In this document: positions 57,234 to 64,000 of the stretch, in pieces
Layout: each line of letters begins with the position of its first letter
Position numbering within the stretch: position 1 is the first letter of the stretch
From: a virus
Direction: 5' to 3' (one strand)
DNA length: 64,000 nucleotides
IMG/VR virus record: IMGVR_UViG_3300030103_003268
Span: 1-64,000 of that record
Made by a program: the position numbers and the translations under genes
Notes under the pieces: model-generated
What the model was told of the DNA's origin: nothing
Database searches by the model: none
The model's input: only the letters and a program-made list of their open reading frames with translations

Positions 57234-57282
57234 TTTATCCACCTTTTATACCAACAAACAAACAAACGGTGTTGGTGGAATA

Positions 57283-57381
57283 TTATTCTGCTAACTTAGA
57301 TTTTTTAGTAGTCTCTTTCTTAACCTTCTTTTTCTTAGATGCTTCTCTAATCAAGCGACCTTTTTCTGCTTTGGAAACCAT
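57283..57381 (-). CDS. 32-residue lysine-rich peptide
   Basis: GGGGTGATTAA before ATG 57381. The peptide (MVSKAEKGRLIREASKKKK) is about 40% lysine. It lies between tail tube and chaperone genes. It could be an internal virion or DNA-binding peptide; it is too short for family assignment. Confidence 0.5.
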   Translation of the reverse strand: MVSKAEKGRLIREASKKKKVKKETTKKSKLAE

Positions 57382-57385
57382 TTAA

Positions 57386-59026
57386 TCACCCCTGCAAAAC
57401 CCAATGAGTCTTAACTGTGCATGAGTTTAATGTTCTCGGCATAACTGTTCCTTCAACGGTAATTGGGCCTTTATCATCAGGAATAGTAAAGTTTGCAGAA
57501 CTAAGGAAATAGTCTTGGAACTTCATCAAAATCTGTTCTCCATTTGCTTTATCAAATTGTAGAGTTAAGAGAGTATCTGTTGCACTACCTACTTCTGTTT
57601 GATTTAACAATTCTTCAAACAATTTATCATCAGTCACCATAGCAGTAAAAGAAACTTCATAGGTTCTTTGTGCTGGAATAGCGTCTTTGATTGATTTATT
57701 ACCAATACCCACAAATCTCTTGTCTTGAAGATTATTGTTGATGGTCAAAGTAAGGTTTGTAATTTTCAAGAACTGTTGTCCAAATACGCTGAACAATCCA
57801 CTTGAAAAGAAGAAAGGCTCTAAAAATTCAGCATCTTTATCAGTTGTGCTTGAGTCATTGGCTTGCTCAAAATTAAATAATTGACGATTATCAGTAATTC
57901 CGCCTCTTGCTTCATAATTTTCATCTTGCTCTAATTTGTGAACTGCTCTTGCATTTAAGTCAAGAGTCATTTTAATTTCTTCATTTTCGTTAGCCGTCAT
58001 TGTTAAGGTATTGACTCGGTTTCCTCTAGCAATACGAACAAAAGTAGTATCTTCTGAACCGGATGCAGTATTCGTAGTTAATGTGCTAGTCTTAGCCAAA
58101 GTTTGTTCTAAAGCAAAAGAAGGTAGTTTTTCACCATTTGCTTCTTCAAATTTGTAAGTAATTGGGTTTGTTAAAGCAGTTGCAGTAGTAGTTGTTCTAT
58201 TGACTAATTCTGTAGTTGCCGCAGTATCAAATCCGTTAAGAAGAGGTGGGAGTAAAGTATCTGATGCTCTCGCTGTTTTGTAAAAGATTGGGCCTTGTTC
58301 TAAAAATGTAGTAATTGTGTGTTCTCCAGTAGCATTAGATGATTCAAGATAAACATGCCGTCTATCATCAACAGTAGGAGTTCCATGAGCATTTAATACA
58401 TCAGCAGGAGAATGACCCGAAGGGTTCCCAAATGTAGCAGTAATTTCTGTGCATCGTCCCAAAGCATAATATAGAAAAGCACCATGATTTGCGACAAGAT
58501 TAAGATTTGCTGCACCTGCGGTTTCAATGCCTTTATATTGATAAGTATAGTTTCTTGAACCACCGAGAGACAAATTTAATTGTTTCATCTCTACCTCAAC
58601 ATCAGGGAAGGTAGCACTTTCAAGAATACCTAACCAATTATCAGCATTAAGCCTCTTTGTGTTAGTAGACTTTTCACCAACGCAAGGTGCGCCATATCCT
58701 CTAATATGAATAAAATCCCCAGAAATAATTGTTCTTGGGTCAGGGCTTAAAGTAATATCATTGTCAGTATTACTAGTAATGGTATGGGTAGAAATAACAG
58801 TTGTCTGTGCGGCATTTGCATATAATTCAACAATGCAACCCACATATAAGTTATTAACCATCAAGAAATGAGTTGCCCAACTACTATGGACTTTTACTGT
58901 ATTTGTATTTGCGGCGTTATCTCCGCTTCCTGTGCTGTTTGAATGGTCAAGTGGAATATACAAATCCACTTCGGGAACCATTGTTAAACTTGCTTGACTT
59001 CCTAAAAATATATCTTCTGCGCTCAT
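57386..59026 (-). CDS. Major tail tube protein candidate
   Basis: 546 residues from ATG 59026 (GGGGGAGAAATAAC upstream). Beta-rich with Ig-like strand patterns. Segments such as SRNYTYQYKGIETAGAANLNL then FLYYALGRC occur in tail-tube proteins (hinge and loop regions). No sheath gene is apparent between it and the tape measure, so the tail is probably long and non-contractile. At 546 residues it is larger than classical tubes, perhaps with added surface domains. Confidence 0.7.
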   Translation of the reverse strand: MSAEDIFLGSQASLTMVPEVDLYIPLDHSNSTGSGDNAANTNTVKVHSSWATHFLMVNNLYVGCIVELYANAAQTTVISTHTITSNTDNDITLSPDPRTIISGDFIHIRGYGAPCVGEKSTNTKRLNADNWLGILESATFPDVEVEMKQLNLSLGGSRNYTYQYKGIETAGAANLNLVANHGAFLYYALGRCTEITATFGNPSGHSPADVLNAHGTPTVDDRRHVYLESSNATGEHTITTFLEQGPIFYKTARASDTLLPPLLNGFDTAATTELVNRTTTTATALTNPITYKFEEANGEKLPSFALEQTLAKTSTLTTNTASGSEDTTFVRIARGNRVNTLTMTANENEEIKMTLDLNARAVHKLEQDENYEARGGITDNRQLFNFEQANDSSTTDKDAEFLEPFFFSSGLFSVFGQQFLKITNLTLTINNNLQDKRFVGIGNKSIKDAIPAQRTYEVSFTAMVTDDKLFEELLNQTEVGSATDTLLTLQFDKANGEQILMKFQDYFLSSANFTIPDDKGPITVEGTVMPRTLNSCTVKTHWVLQG

Positions 59027-59055
59027 GTTATTTCTCCCCCTTCCTAACAAACTTA

Positions 59056-59568
59056 CTAGGGAATAGATAATGCGAATCTTTTTGCTTCTAAATTGACTTT
59101 ATATCCGAATAAACGCTTGGCTCTATCATTTGATTCGCTTCTTGAACCAACAAACAACTGATTGAACTTTGAGCCATCACTTGCTGTATAGCCCTTGCGC
59201 TTACCCTCAAGAACCCTACGAAGAATCAAGTATATAGCCCTTAGCCTGTCTTTTCCGTGTGAGGCATCAGCACCGCCTCGCTCATCGTGGAGAACCCGAA
59301 TATGAAGGGTAAAGGAATAAGTTTCATTTCTTACATCATAATGAATTGTTGGGTATGTAATTGACTGTGAATCTTCAAAAACAACAATTGTTGCAGGTGT
59401 TCTACTTAAATCAACACGAACACCTTTATTGGCAGACAATGTTCTAATATCAATAAAATCTGGCGTAACGGCGTGGTCTGAACTAATTTCTCCTGCACTT
59501 ACAAGAGCAGTGGCATTAGACGACCAATTGTTTGATAACAAATCTAAGAGAAGAGAGACTTCATCCAA
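59056..59568 (-). CDS. Head-tail completion protein candidate (170 residues)
   Basis: A TTG start with GGAGGTGGAAAA upstream (the only in-frame option at the right distance). Alpha/beta protein with a core of YPTIHYDVRNETYSF, then FTLHIRVLHDERGG and the end LFGYKVNLEAKRFALSIP, the layout of tail terminator/completion proteins. Position after connector genes fits. No sequence family is certain. Confidence 0.55.
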   Translation of the reverse strand: MDEVSLLLDLLSNNWSSNATALVSAGEISSDHAVTPDFIDIRTLSANKGVRVDLSRTPATIVVFEDSQSITYPTIHYDVRNETYSFTLHIRVLHDERGGADASHGKDRLRAIYLILRRVLEGKRKGYTASDGSKFNQLFVGSRSESNDRAKRLFGYKVNLEAKRFALSIP

Positions 59569-59759
59569 TTTTCCACCTCCGCATTAATTTGTTTTTCAAT
59601 TGATTTTTGATATTCTTCTAAAGCAAACTTCATTACTTCATCATCACTAAAACCAATATCAATTCCTAATGATTCCGAAACGGCTTGCATGGCTAACTGT
59701 CTTTCTTTTTGAATAGTCAATAACTGGTCAAATGCAGAGAGGTCAATCTTAATTGCCAC
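59544..59759 (-). CDS. 71-residue helical protein of the structural module
   Basis: Starts MAIKIDLSAFDQLLTIQ and is helical (LAMQAVSESLGIDIGFSDDE). It overlaps the next gene by 25 bases. Probably a minor virion or assembly factor. Confidence 0.6.
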   Translation of the reverse strand: MAIKIDLSAFDQLLTIQKERQLAMQAVSESLGIDIGFSDDEVMKFALEEYQKSIEKQINAEVENWMKSLFS

Positions 59760-59761
59760 AA

Positions 59762-59965
59762 TTAATACCCCTCATGATAATAATCTCCATATGCTCTTGC
59801 ATCTGCCGAATCATTTAATAAGTCTAATTTACAATCTTCACAAAGATTTTCAGGTTCGTAGCCCATTTCTCTAGCCATTTTATTACCCATTTCATCATAT
59901 TGGCTATATGTAGCAGGTTGTTTCTTACAGCGAACACACATATTTTTAATTATATTTTTCCACAT
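59762..59965 (-). CDS. Zinc-ribbon protein with MWKNIIK leader
   Basis: 67 residues from ATG 59965. The N-terminus MWKNIIKNM matches the leader seen in the left-edge genes. CVRCKK and CEDCKL form a zinc ribbon. It sits among head-tail genes, so it may be packaged with the virion. Function unknown. Confidence 0.6.
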   Translation of the reverse strand: MWKNIIKNMCVRCKKQPATYSQYDEMGNKMAREMGYEPENLCEDCKLDLLNDSADARAYGDYYHEGY

Positions 59966-59970
59966 AATAA

Positions 59971-61275
59971 TCAATCCAAGAAATAAACTAAATCTCCCTT
60001 GCCTTTCAAAATATCCATAGCCTCTTTACGAAGTATATCATACTTTTCTTTTGTTGAAATATTACCACCCGATTCGGTAATTAGAATACTTTGGTCGTCA
60101 TGCCGGATAATTTCAGAAGCAACTAACTTAGTCGTTGCTTCGTGAATTGCAGACGGCACTCTATTATCACCGGCAATATATGAAACAATAACTGAATTAT
60201 TTCTATGATAGGGATAGTCCTTCAAAAAGAAAATACGCCCCTCTTCATTAATTGTCCAGAAATCACCAAGCCTTCTTAAGTCTTCTTTATCTGTAAATAC
60301 TTCTATTGTGCAAACTGTCGGTATTTCATTTTCTGTGGTAAATGTTAATGGTGTTGAAAATGCTCCGCCCGTTGAGGAATGACTCAAAGTAATAGTTGTT
60401 GAATCTACAATAGCAGCAATTGTGGTTGAAGTCACTATATTAACTGCTCCGCTAACCACCATACCTACTGCTAATTTGCTAGAATCAGCAACAGTAAGGT
60501 TTGTTGAGTTATTGCCCGAACATGACTGTTTTATGGTGGCCTTGATGACACAATCTGCCCCATCATCCCCCGAAAGTAGGGATGAGATGAGAATTTGTTT
60601 CCCGTTTGACTTGGCCTTCGCACCATAGAAAAAGTCAGAAATGGCTAGATTAGAAGAAATAAGACTTTTTGGTGCAGTTGCTTTAGTAAATTGAGACATT
60701 GAAGGAAAAGACTCGTTTATTAAAGAAACAATATCATTAGCGGTAGTTTTTATTCCAAAGGTTGTATTGAATTCATCATTTCCTAAACTACTAACATCAA
60801 CTTCGCTTTTCATTTCAAAAGATACGCCACTATTAGGCAACTGAAGAATAATAGAATGCAAGTCTCTATAATTGTCTTGTAGAGTAATTTTTGCTTGAGC
60901 CGAAGCAATTTCAATATATTGACTTCCTTGCCACAATTGAAGAGAAACAATCTTTCTTACCTTCATCTTTGATAATTGCACAAAACCGACATGACCTCCA
61001 TAATACGCCTTATGCGGGAGGCGAGAAAATTCAAAGTTATGGTGTTCATCCTTTGTGATAATTGGTCGGTATGAACGCTTCACCTTGTCATCAACAATAC
61101 CCTCCACCCTTTTGATGATTGACCCGACTTGAGCCAATGTGGGGAAGGTAGATGCTGAAAAAGCGGGAACTTGTAAGAGATTCGCAACCTCAGTAGCGTT
61201 GGTATAATGTCCTCTTCCATCCGAATATAGCGGATTAATTTCCGTAAAATCGCTAGGCGAGATTGTTTGTCCCAT
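59971..61275 (-). CDS. Head-tail connector protein (434 residues)
   Basis: Start ATG 61275 (GGTGCTTGAA upstream). The C-terminal part (VIVSYIAGDNRVPSAIHEA, TKLVASEIIRHDDQSILI, then YDILRKEAMDIL) resembles gp6-like adaptor proteins of siphoviruses. The N-terminal half is beta-rich with a Ser/Thr/Gly insertion around residues 240-310. It would join the portal to the tail. Upstream, on the right, other head genes are expected. Confidence 0.6.
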   Translation of the reverse strand: MGQTISPSDFTEINPLYSDGRGHYTNATEVANLLQVPAFSASTFPTLAQVGSIIKRVEGIVDDKVKRSYRPIITKDEHHNFEFSRLPHKAYYGGHVGFVQLSKMKVRKIVSLQLWQGSQYIEIASAQAKITLQDNYRDLHSIILQLPNSGVSFEMKSEVDVSSLGNDEFNTTFGIKTTANDIVSLINESFPSMSQFTKATAPKSLISSNLAISDFFYGAKAKSNGKQILISSLLSGDDGADCVIKATIKQSCSGNNSTNLTVADSSKLAVGMVVSGAVNIVTSTTIAAIVDSTTITLSHSSTGGAFSTPLTFTTENEIPTVCTIEVFTDKEDLRRLGDFWTINEEGRIFFLKDYPYHRNNSVIVSYIAGDNRVPSAIHEATTKLVASEIIRHDDQSILITESGGNISTKEKYDILRKEAMDILKGKGDLVYFLD

Positions 61276-61276
61276 T

Positions 61277-62983
61277 TCAAGCACCAATCATTTTCTTTAA
61301 AGCCCGAATGTTTTTCTTTAGTTTATTAACATAATTAGCCATGGGCTTATTTTGACTTCTTCTTGCTCCACTTAAATTAAATTCACCATGATTAGTCACT
61401 TCAAATTCTACTACAACAATAGAGTTTTTAAAGGCATCAATTAACCCATCTTTAGGAATAGGAACCATTGAAAACTTTTCTTTTCCAAAATCTGCGGCAC
61501 TTCTTGTTTGAAAGGTTCTTTTAACTTTACCTTCCGAGTCTTCGGATTCATTAAACTGAAATACCGAAATTTCAGATTTATAGTTATTCTTTTCTTCTTT
61601 GCTAAGATTCTTATATTCTTCTTCGGAAATAAAAATCTTACTTCCATCTTTATTTTTCTTAGTTTTATGACTGAATGCCTTTTTAGATTGTTCTTCAATT
61701 TGTTCAGGAGTTAAACCCTTACCACTAAAATCTTCAATATTTTTCATTGCGTCAAGAGCCATATCTTTATAAGTCTGTTCGGTCTTTTTTGAGTTTTTAA
61801 TAGTAGCATAACATTTTACAGAAAAGACAGCATCGGGAACAACTAAAAATTTGTTAAGTATTCTCATAATGGCTTCTTCATTATCAATAAAGAATCCTTC
61901 GGGTGTTCCTGAACTGCCGTCAAATGGAAACTTAACTCTTACTTCTCTTGTTGATTCTGCAAAAGTATAAAAATAATATTTATCACCTATCTGGACAATA
62001 TCTTCTTCTCTCATTAAATCTGTCCTATTTAAATCCATTCGTGCGGCTGAAATAACTACAATGTTTAAATCCTCAGTAAGTCCGGTGGGCATAGGCATTT
62101 TTTCTCCTACCTGCTCAAACATTTTATTACCATCTTCATCTTCTACTAATTTCATTTCAGTAATAGTGTTTTTACTTTCAAATTCGCCTGAAATTTGTTC
62201 AATGTGTTTTTCGGGTAAATCAAAAGCATAATCAAAGGTTTCTTTTCCTATTTTTGACTTGGTATTTCTTTCTCTAAAAGCGGCCTCTTGTCCTGTCTCT
62301 TCTAGGATAAAATCAGTTTTTGCAGCAATTAAAGCCCCTTCATCGAAAAAAGGAAATCTGGCTTCCATATGTGCTTTTAATCCGCTTATATCTGAATCAA
62401 AACCATAAGTATATTTTCCTTCTTGGCCTACTCCTTTATGTTGGCGAATAGTAATATCATAAGAAACATCAAAGTCATCTACTTCTAGTTTCTTACCTTC
62501 TTCTGTTTGTTCTATTTTCTTTAGTTTATTTTTAGCATACCAAGATTCAAAGTCAAAATCTGGCAATTTAGTAATTCCGCTTTGAATAAAAGAAACATCT
62601 GTCCCTCTAAGCCTACCCAAAACTCTATTATTAGACAAGTCTTTTAATTTTTTATTTTTAATAAACTCTACATTTGCAGTATTTGGTTTAGGTTCTTGTC
62701 CTTGCTTTCTTCTCAATTGAGAAAATCGGTTCCAACCACTAGGCTCTTTCTTTAATTCTTCTTCTAAAGAATCATCTAAAACTGTTTCTAATATAGACTT
62801 TAGTTCTTCATCTAATTTTTCTAAATTAACTTCGCTTTCTTCTACGCTTTCCCTAGCAATCCTTAGTTTATTACGAAAAGATTTTTGTCCTTCTGTAATA
62901 TAATCTCTCATTTGAGTTTGAACATAATCTTTAGATTTGGGTAGAGAAAGAGTTTGATTACCCCATCTAAAACTAACAGACAT
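61277..62983 (-). CDS. 568-residue structural-module protein
   Basis: Starts MSVSFRWGNQTLSLPKSK and is charged and helical for the first 90 residues (acid/basic heptads), then alpha/beta with many Lys/Glu. The C-terminus is beta-rich, ending KNIRALKKMIGA. It has no recognised domain. Position between connector and virion genes suggests a head or neck component, with a middle region (EKEVDDFDVSYDIT) of unclear role. Confidence 0.65.
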   Translation of the reverse strand: MSVSFRWGNQTLSLPKSKDYVQTQMRDYITEGQKSFRNKLRIARESVEESEVNLEKLDEELKSILETVLDDSLEEELKKEPSGWNRFSQLRRKQGQEPKPNTANVEFIKNKKLKDLSNNRVLGRLRGTDVSFIQSGITKLPDFDFESWYAKNKLKKIEQTEEGKKLEVDDFDVSYDITIRQHKGVGQEGKYTYGFDSDISGLKAHMEARFPFFDEGALIAAKTDFILEETGQEAAFRERNTKSKIGKETFDYAFDLPEKHIEQISGEFESKNTITEMKLVEDEDGNKMFEQVGEKMPMPTGLTEDLNIVVISAARMDLNRTDLMREEDIVQIGDKYYFYTFAESTREVRVKFPFDGSSGTPEGFFIDNEEAIMRILNKFLVVPDAVFSVKCYATIKNSKKTEQTYKDMALDAMKNIEDFSGKGLTPEQIEEQSKKAFSHKTKKNKDGSKIFISEEEYKNLSKEEKNNYKSEISVFQFNESEDSEGKVKRTFQTRSAADFGKEKFSMVPIPKDGLIDAFKNSIVVVEFEVTNHGEFNLSGARRSQNKPMANYVNKLKKNIRALKKMIGA

Positions 62984-62993
62984 TCATTTCACC

Positions 62994-63644
62994 TCACATT
63001 AACCATTTAGCCCAAGCCGCACCCTTTTGGATTGCTGCACTTAAATGAAGCCCGCTTGAAGGAGGCTCATAACTCATTTGTCCTTGAGCATCAATCCAAT
63101 AAGGACGACCATATCCATCTGTTCCGTTTGGAGGAATAGGGTAGCCTGTTCCATTGTTCATGGCTCCTTGCATTTGCTGATACTGTTGAGTATTTCCAGT
63201 AACATTGGCTAAAGCCATCCCTGCTGATGGCTGTTGCATACCTCCGCCATTAAATCCTTGTGATTCAAGATATTGCTGTTTAGCCATCTTTCTCTGCATA
63301 ACAACTTCAGTATTGATTGCTGACTGTAATAACTTTTGAATATCTAAGTCAATATTTTCTTGAGTAATTCTTTCATATTCACGGAGAGCATCTCTATTTA
63401 TTGTAAGGCTGCTCCCATTAGAATCAAAACTTAACTTAGCCAACATTTGAGAAACAACTCTTTCAACAACATCTTCCATCAACTTTTCAAGAGCAATTAA
63501 GAATTGTTCTCCATGATATTGAAAAAATTCTTCAACATGATTTTCTTGTAATGAAAGTAAATTGTTCACTGTTTTAAACTGTGTATCGCTTTGTGCTTGA
63601 ACTGCACCCAACACGGTGCTATTGCTTGTCCCTAGTATTCCCAC
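62994..63644 (-). CDS. 216-residue protein with low-complexity tail
   Basis: Starts MGILGTSNSTVLGAVQAQSD. A helical core (residues 30-120) is followed by a Gly/Gln/Met/Pro-rich stretch (GGGMQQPSAGMA, then QYQQMQGAM) and a short C-terminal GAAWAKWLM. It is probably a virion or assembly protein. No family recognised. Confidence 0.6.
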   Translation of the reverse strand: MGILGTSNSTVLGAVQAQSDTQFKTVNNLLSLQENHVEEFFQYHGEQFLIALEKLMEDVVERVVSQMLAKLSFDSNGSSLTINRDALREYERITQENIDLDIQKLLQSAINTEVVMQRKMAKQQYLESQGFNGGGMQQPSAGMALANVTGNTQQYQQMQGAMNNGTGYPIPPNGTDGYGRPYWIDAQGQMSYEPPSSGLHLSAAIQKGAAWAKWLM

Positions 63645-63646
63645 TT

Positions 63647-64000
63647 CTATTCCTCCTTAATTTTCTGTTCTTCTGGTAATTCGTTTTGTGCTTGAACACC
63701 GTTCTTTAGCATCAAATGGTTTAGCCTCTCTGTCATAATGTTCATTTCTGCAATTAAGCGAATGACTTCATCGGTGGCCGTCTTTGTGTCTGCTAAGGCG
63801 GGTGGGGTTATAAACCAACCTGCCGCCGTAAGGGACATAACATCTTCCTTTGTTAGTGTTTTAATTGGGCCACCTTTAAGCATTTTAGGCATTCTTGGTT
63901 TAAAGGCACTAAATTCAAGCCCATGTTTATCTGCTAAAATCTGTTGTTGTAGCATTTCTAGTTGCATATAAATTGAAGCATGTTTAGGGCAATAAGTTCC
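63647..64000 (-). CDS. Structural-module protein, cut by right edge
   Basis: The frame is open to the window edge: before the internal ATG at 63967 the codons read GTYCPKHASIY, with a CxxH pair that suggests a zinc site, so the true start lies outside. The visible part has helices (LTKEDVMSLTAAGWFITPP, then EVIRLIAEMNIMTERLNH) and an acidic tail (PEEQKIKEE). Function unknown; neighbours suggest a virion gene. Confidence 0.65.
   Translation of the reverse strand, partial: GTYCPKHASIYMQLEMLQQQILADKHGLEFSAFKPRMPKMLKGGPIKTLTKEDVMSLTAAGWFITPPALADTKTATDEVIRLIAEMNIMTERLNHLMLKNGVQAQNELPEEQKIKEE

Noticed and set aside
57386-59026. Contractile sheath protein
   Set aside because: Sequence pattern is closer to tail-tube proteins and no second tube gene lies beside it, so a siphovirus-like tail is favoured.

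Overview
The window looks like part of the genome of a tailed double-stranded DNA virus of an archaeon, most plausibly a marine planktonic one. It carries an archaeal/eukaryal-type information-processing set (family B DNA polymerase, PCNA-like clamp, RFC-type clamp loader, archaeo-eukaryotic primase, ATP-dependent DNA ligase, ERCC4-type nuclease, TFIIB-like factor, a predicted histone-fold protein). This sits beside a siphovirus-like tail module (tape measure, frameshifted tail chaperone, tail tube, LamG and fibre proteins). The combination recalls the magrovirus-type gene set attributed to Marine Group II archaea; the host is inferred, not shown. Genes are dense, AT-rich and often overlap by 4 bases (ATGA). 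Strong Shine-Dalgarno sequences (GGAGG, GGTGA) decided many start sites.

Layout. 1-1.25 kb: leftward small genes, the first cut by the window edge. 1.3-6.4 kb: a mixed-strand zone of small genes, ten copies of a structured palindromic element centred on CCATATGG, two members of a three-gene paralogous family, several inverted repeats, and a cluster of TGTCTCA/TGAGACA repeats that is the best replication-origin candidate. 6.4-44.7 kb: an almost unbroken rightward early/replication module. It starts with the third paralogue, tRNA-Leu and an SF1 helicase, followed by small accessory genes, tRNA-Arg, a ubiquitin/ThiS-like protein and class II ribonucleotide reductase. Next come TFB, MazG, a ThiF/E1-like protein, a Myb-repeat protein, a JAMM protease and a GroES/GroEL pair. 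The module ends with the replication core: ligase, histone fold, clamp loader, single-stranded-DNA-binding candidate, RecA-like ATPase, PCNA, a split PolB, Cas4-like nuclease, primase, ERCC4 nuclease, helicase and exonuclease. 44.68 kb: a strong terminator between convergent modules. 44.85-64 kb: leftward tail and head-tail connector genes, with the last one running off the right edge.

If the genome is circular or circularly permuted, the leftward genes at 1-1.25 kb and those at 44.85-64 kb could be one late transcription unit. Replication and late functions would then diverge from the repeat-rich zone near 1.3-6.4 kb.

Most unusual points: a possible viral ubiquitin-like modification set (a 68-residue beta-grasp candidate ending Gly-Gly-Ser-Tyr with its own promoter and terminator, an E1-like enzyme and a JAMM protease); a predicted histone-fold protein; a PolB gene broken between motifs B and C by a four-gene insertion that includes an HNH nuclease; a textbook A-AAA-AAC minus-one frameshift site in the tail chaperone; a shared 15-base promoter sequence that may be read by the viral TFB; and the CCATATGG repeat family.
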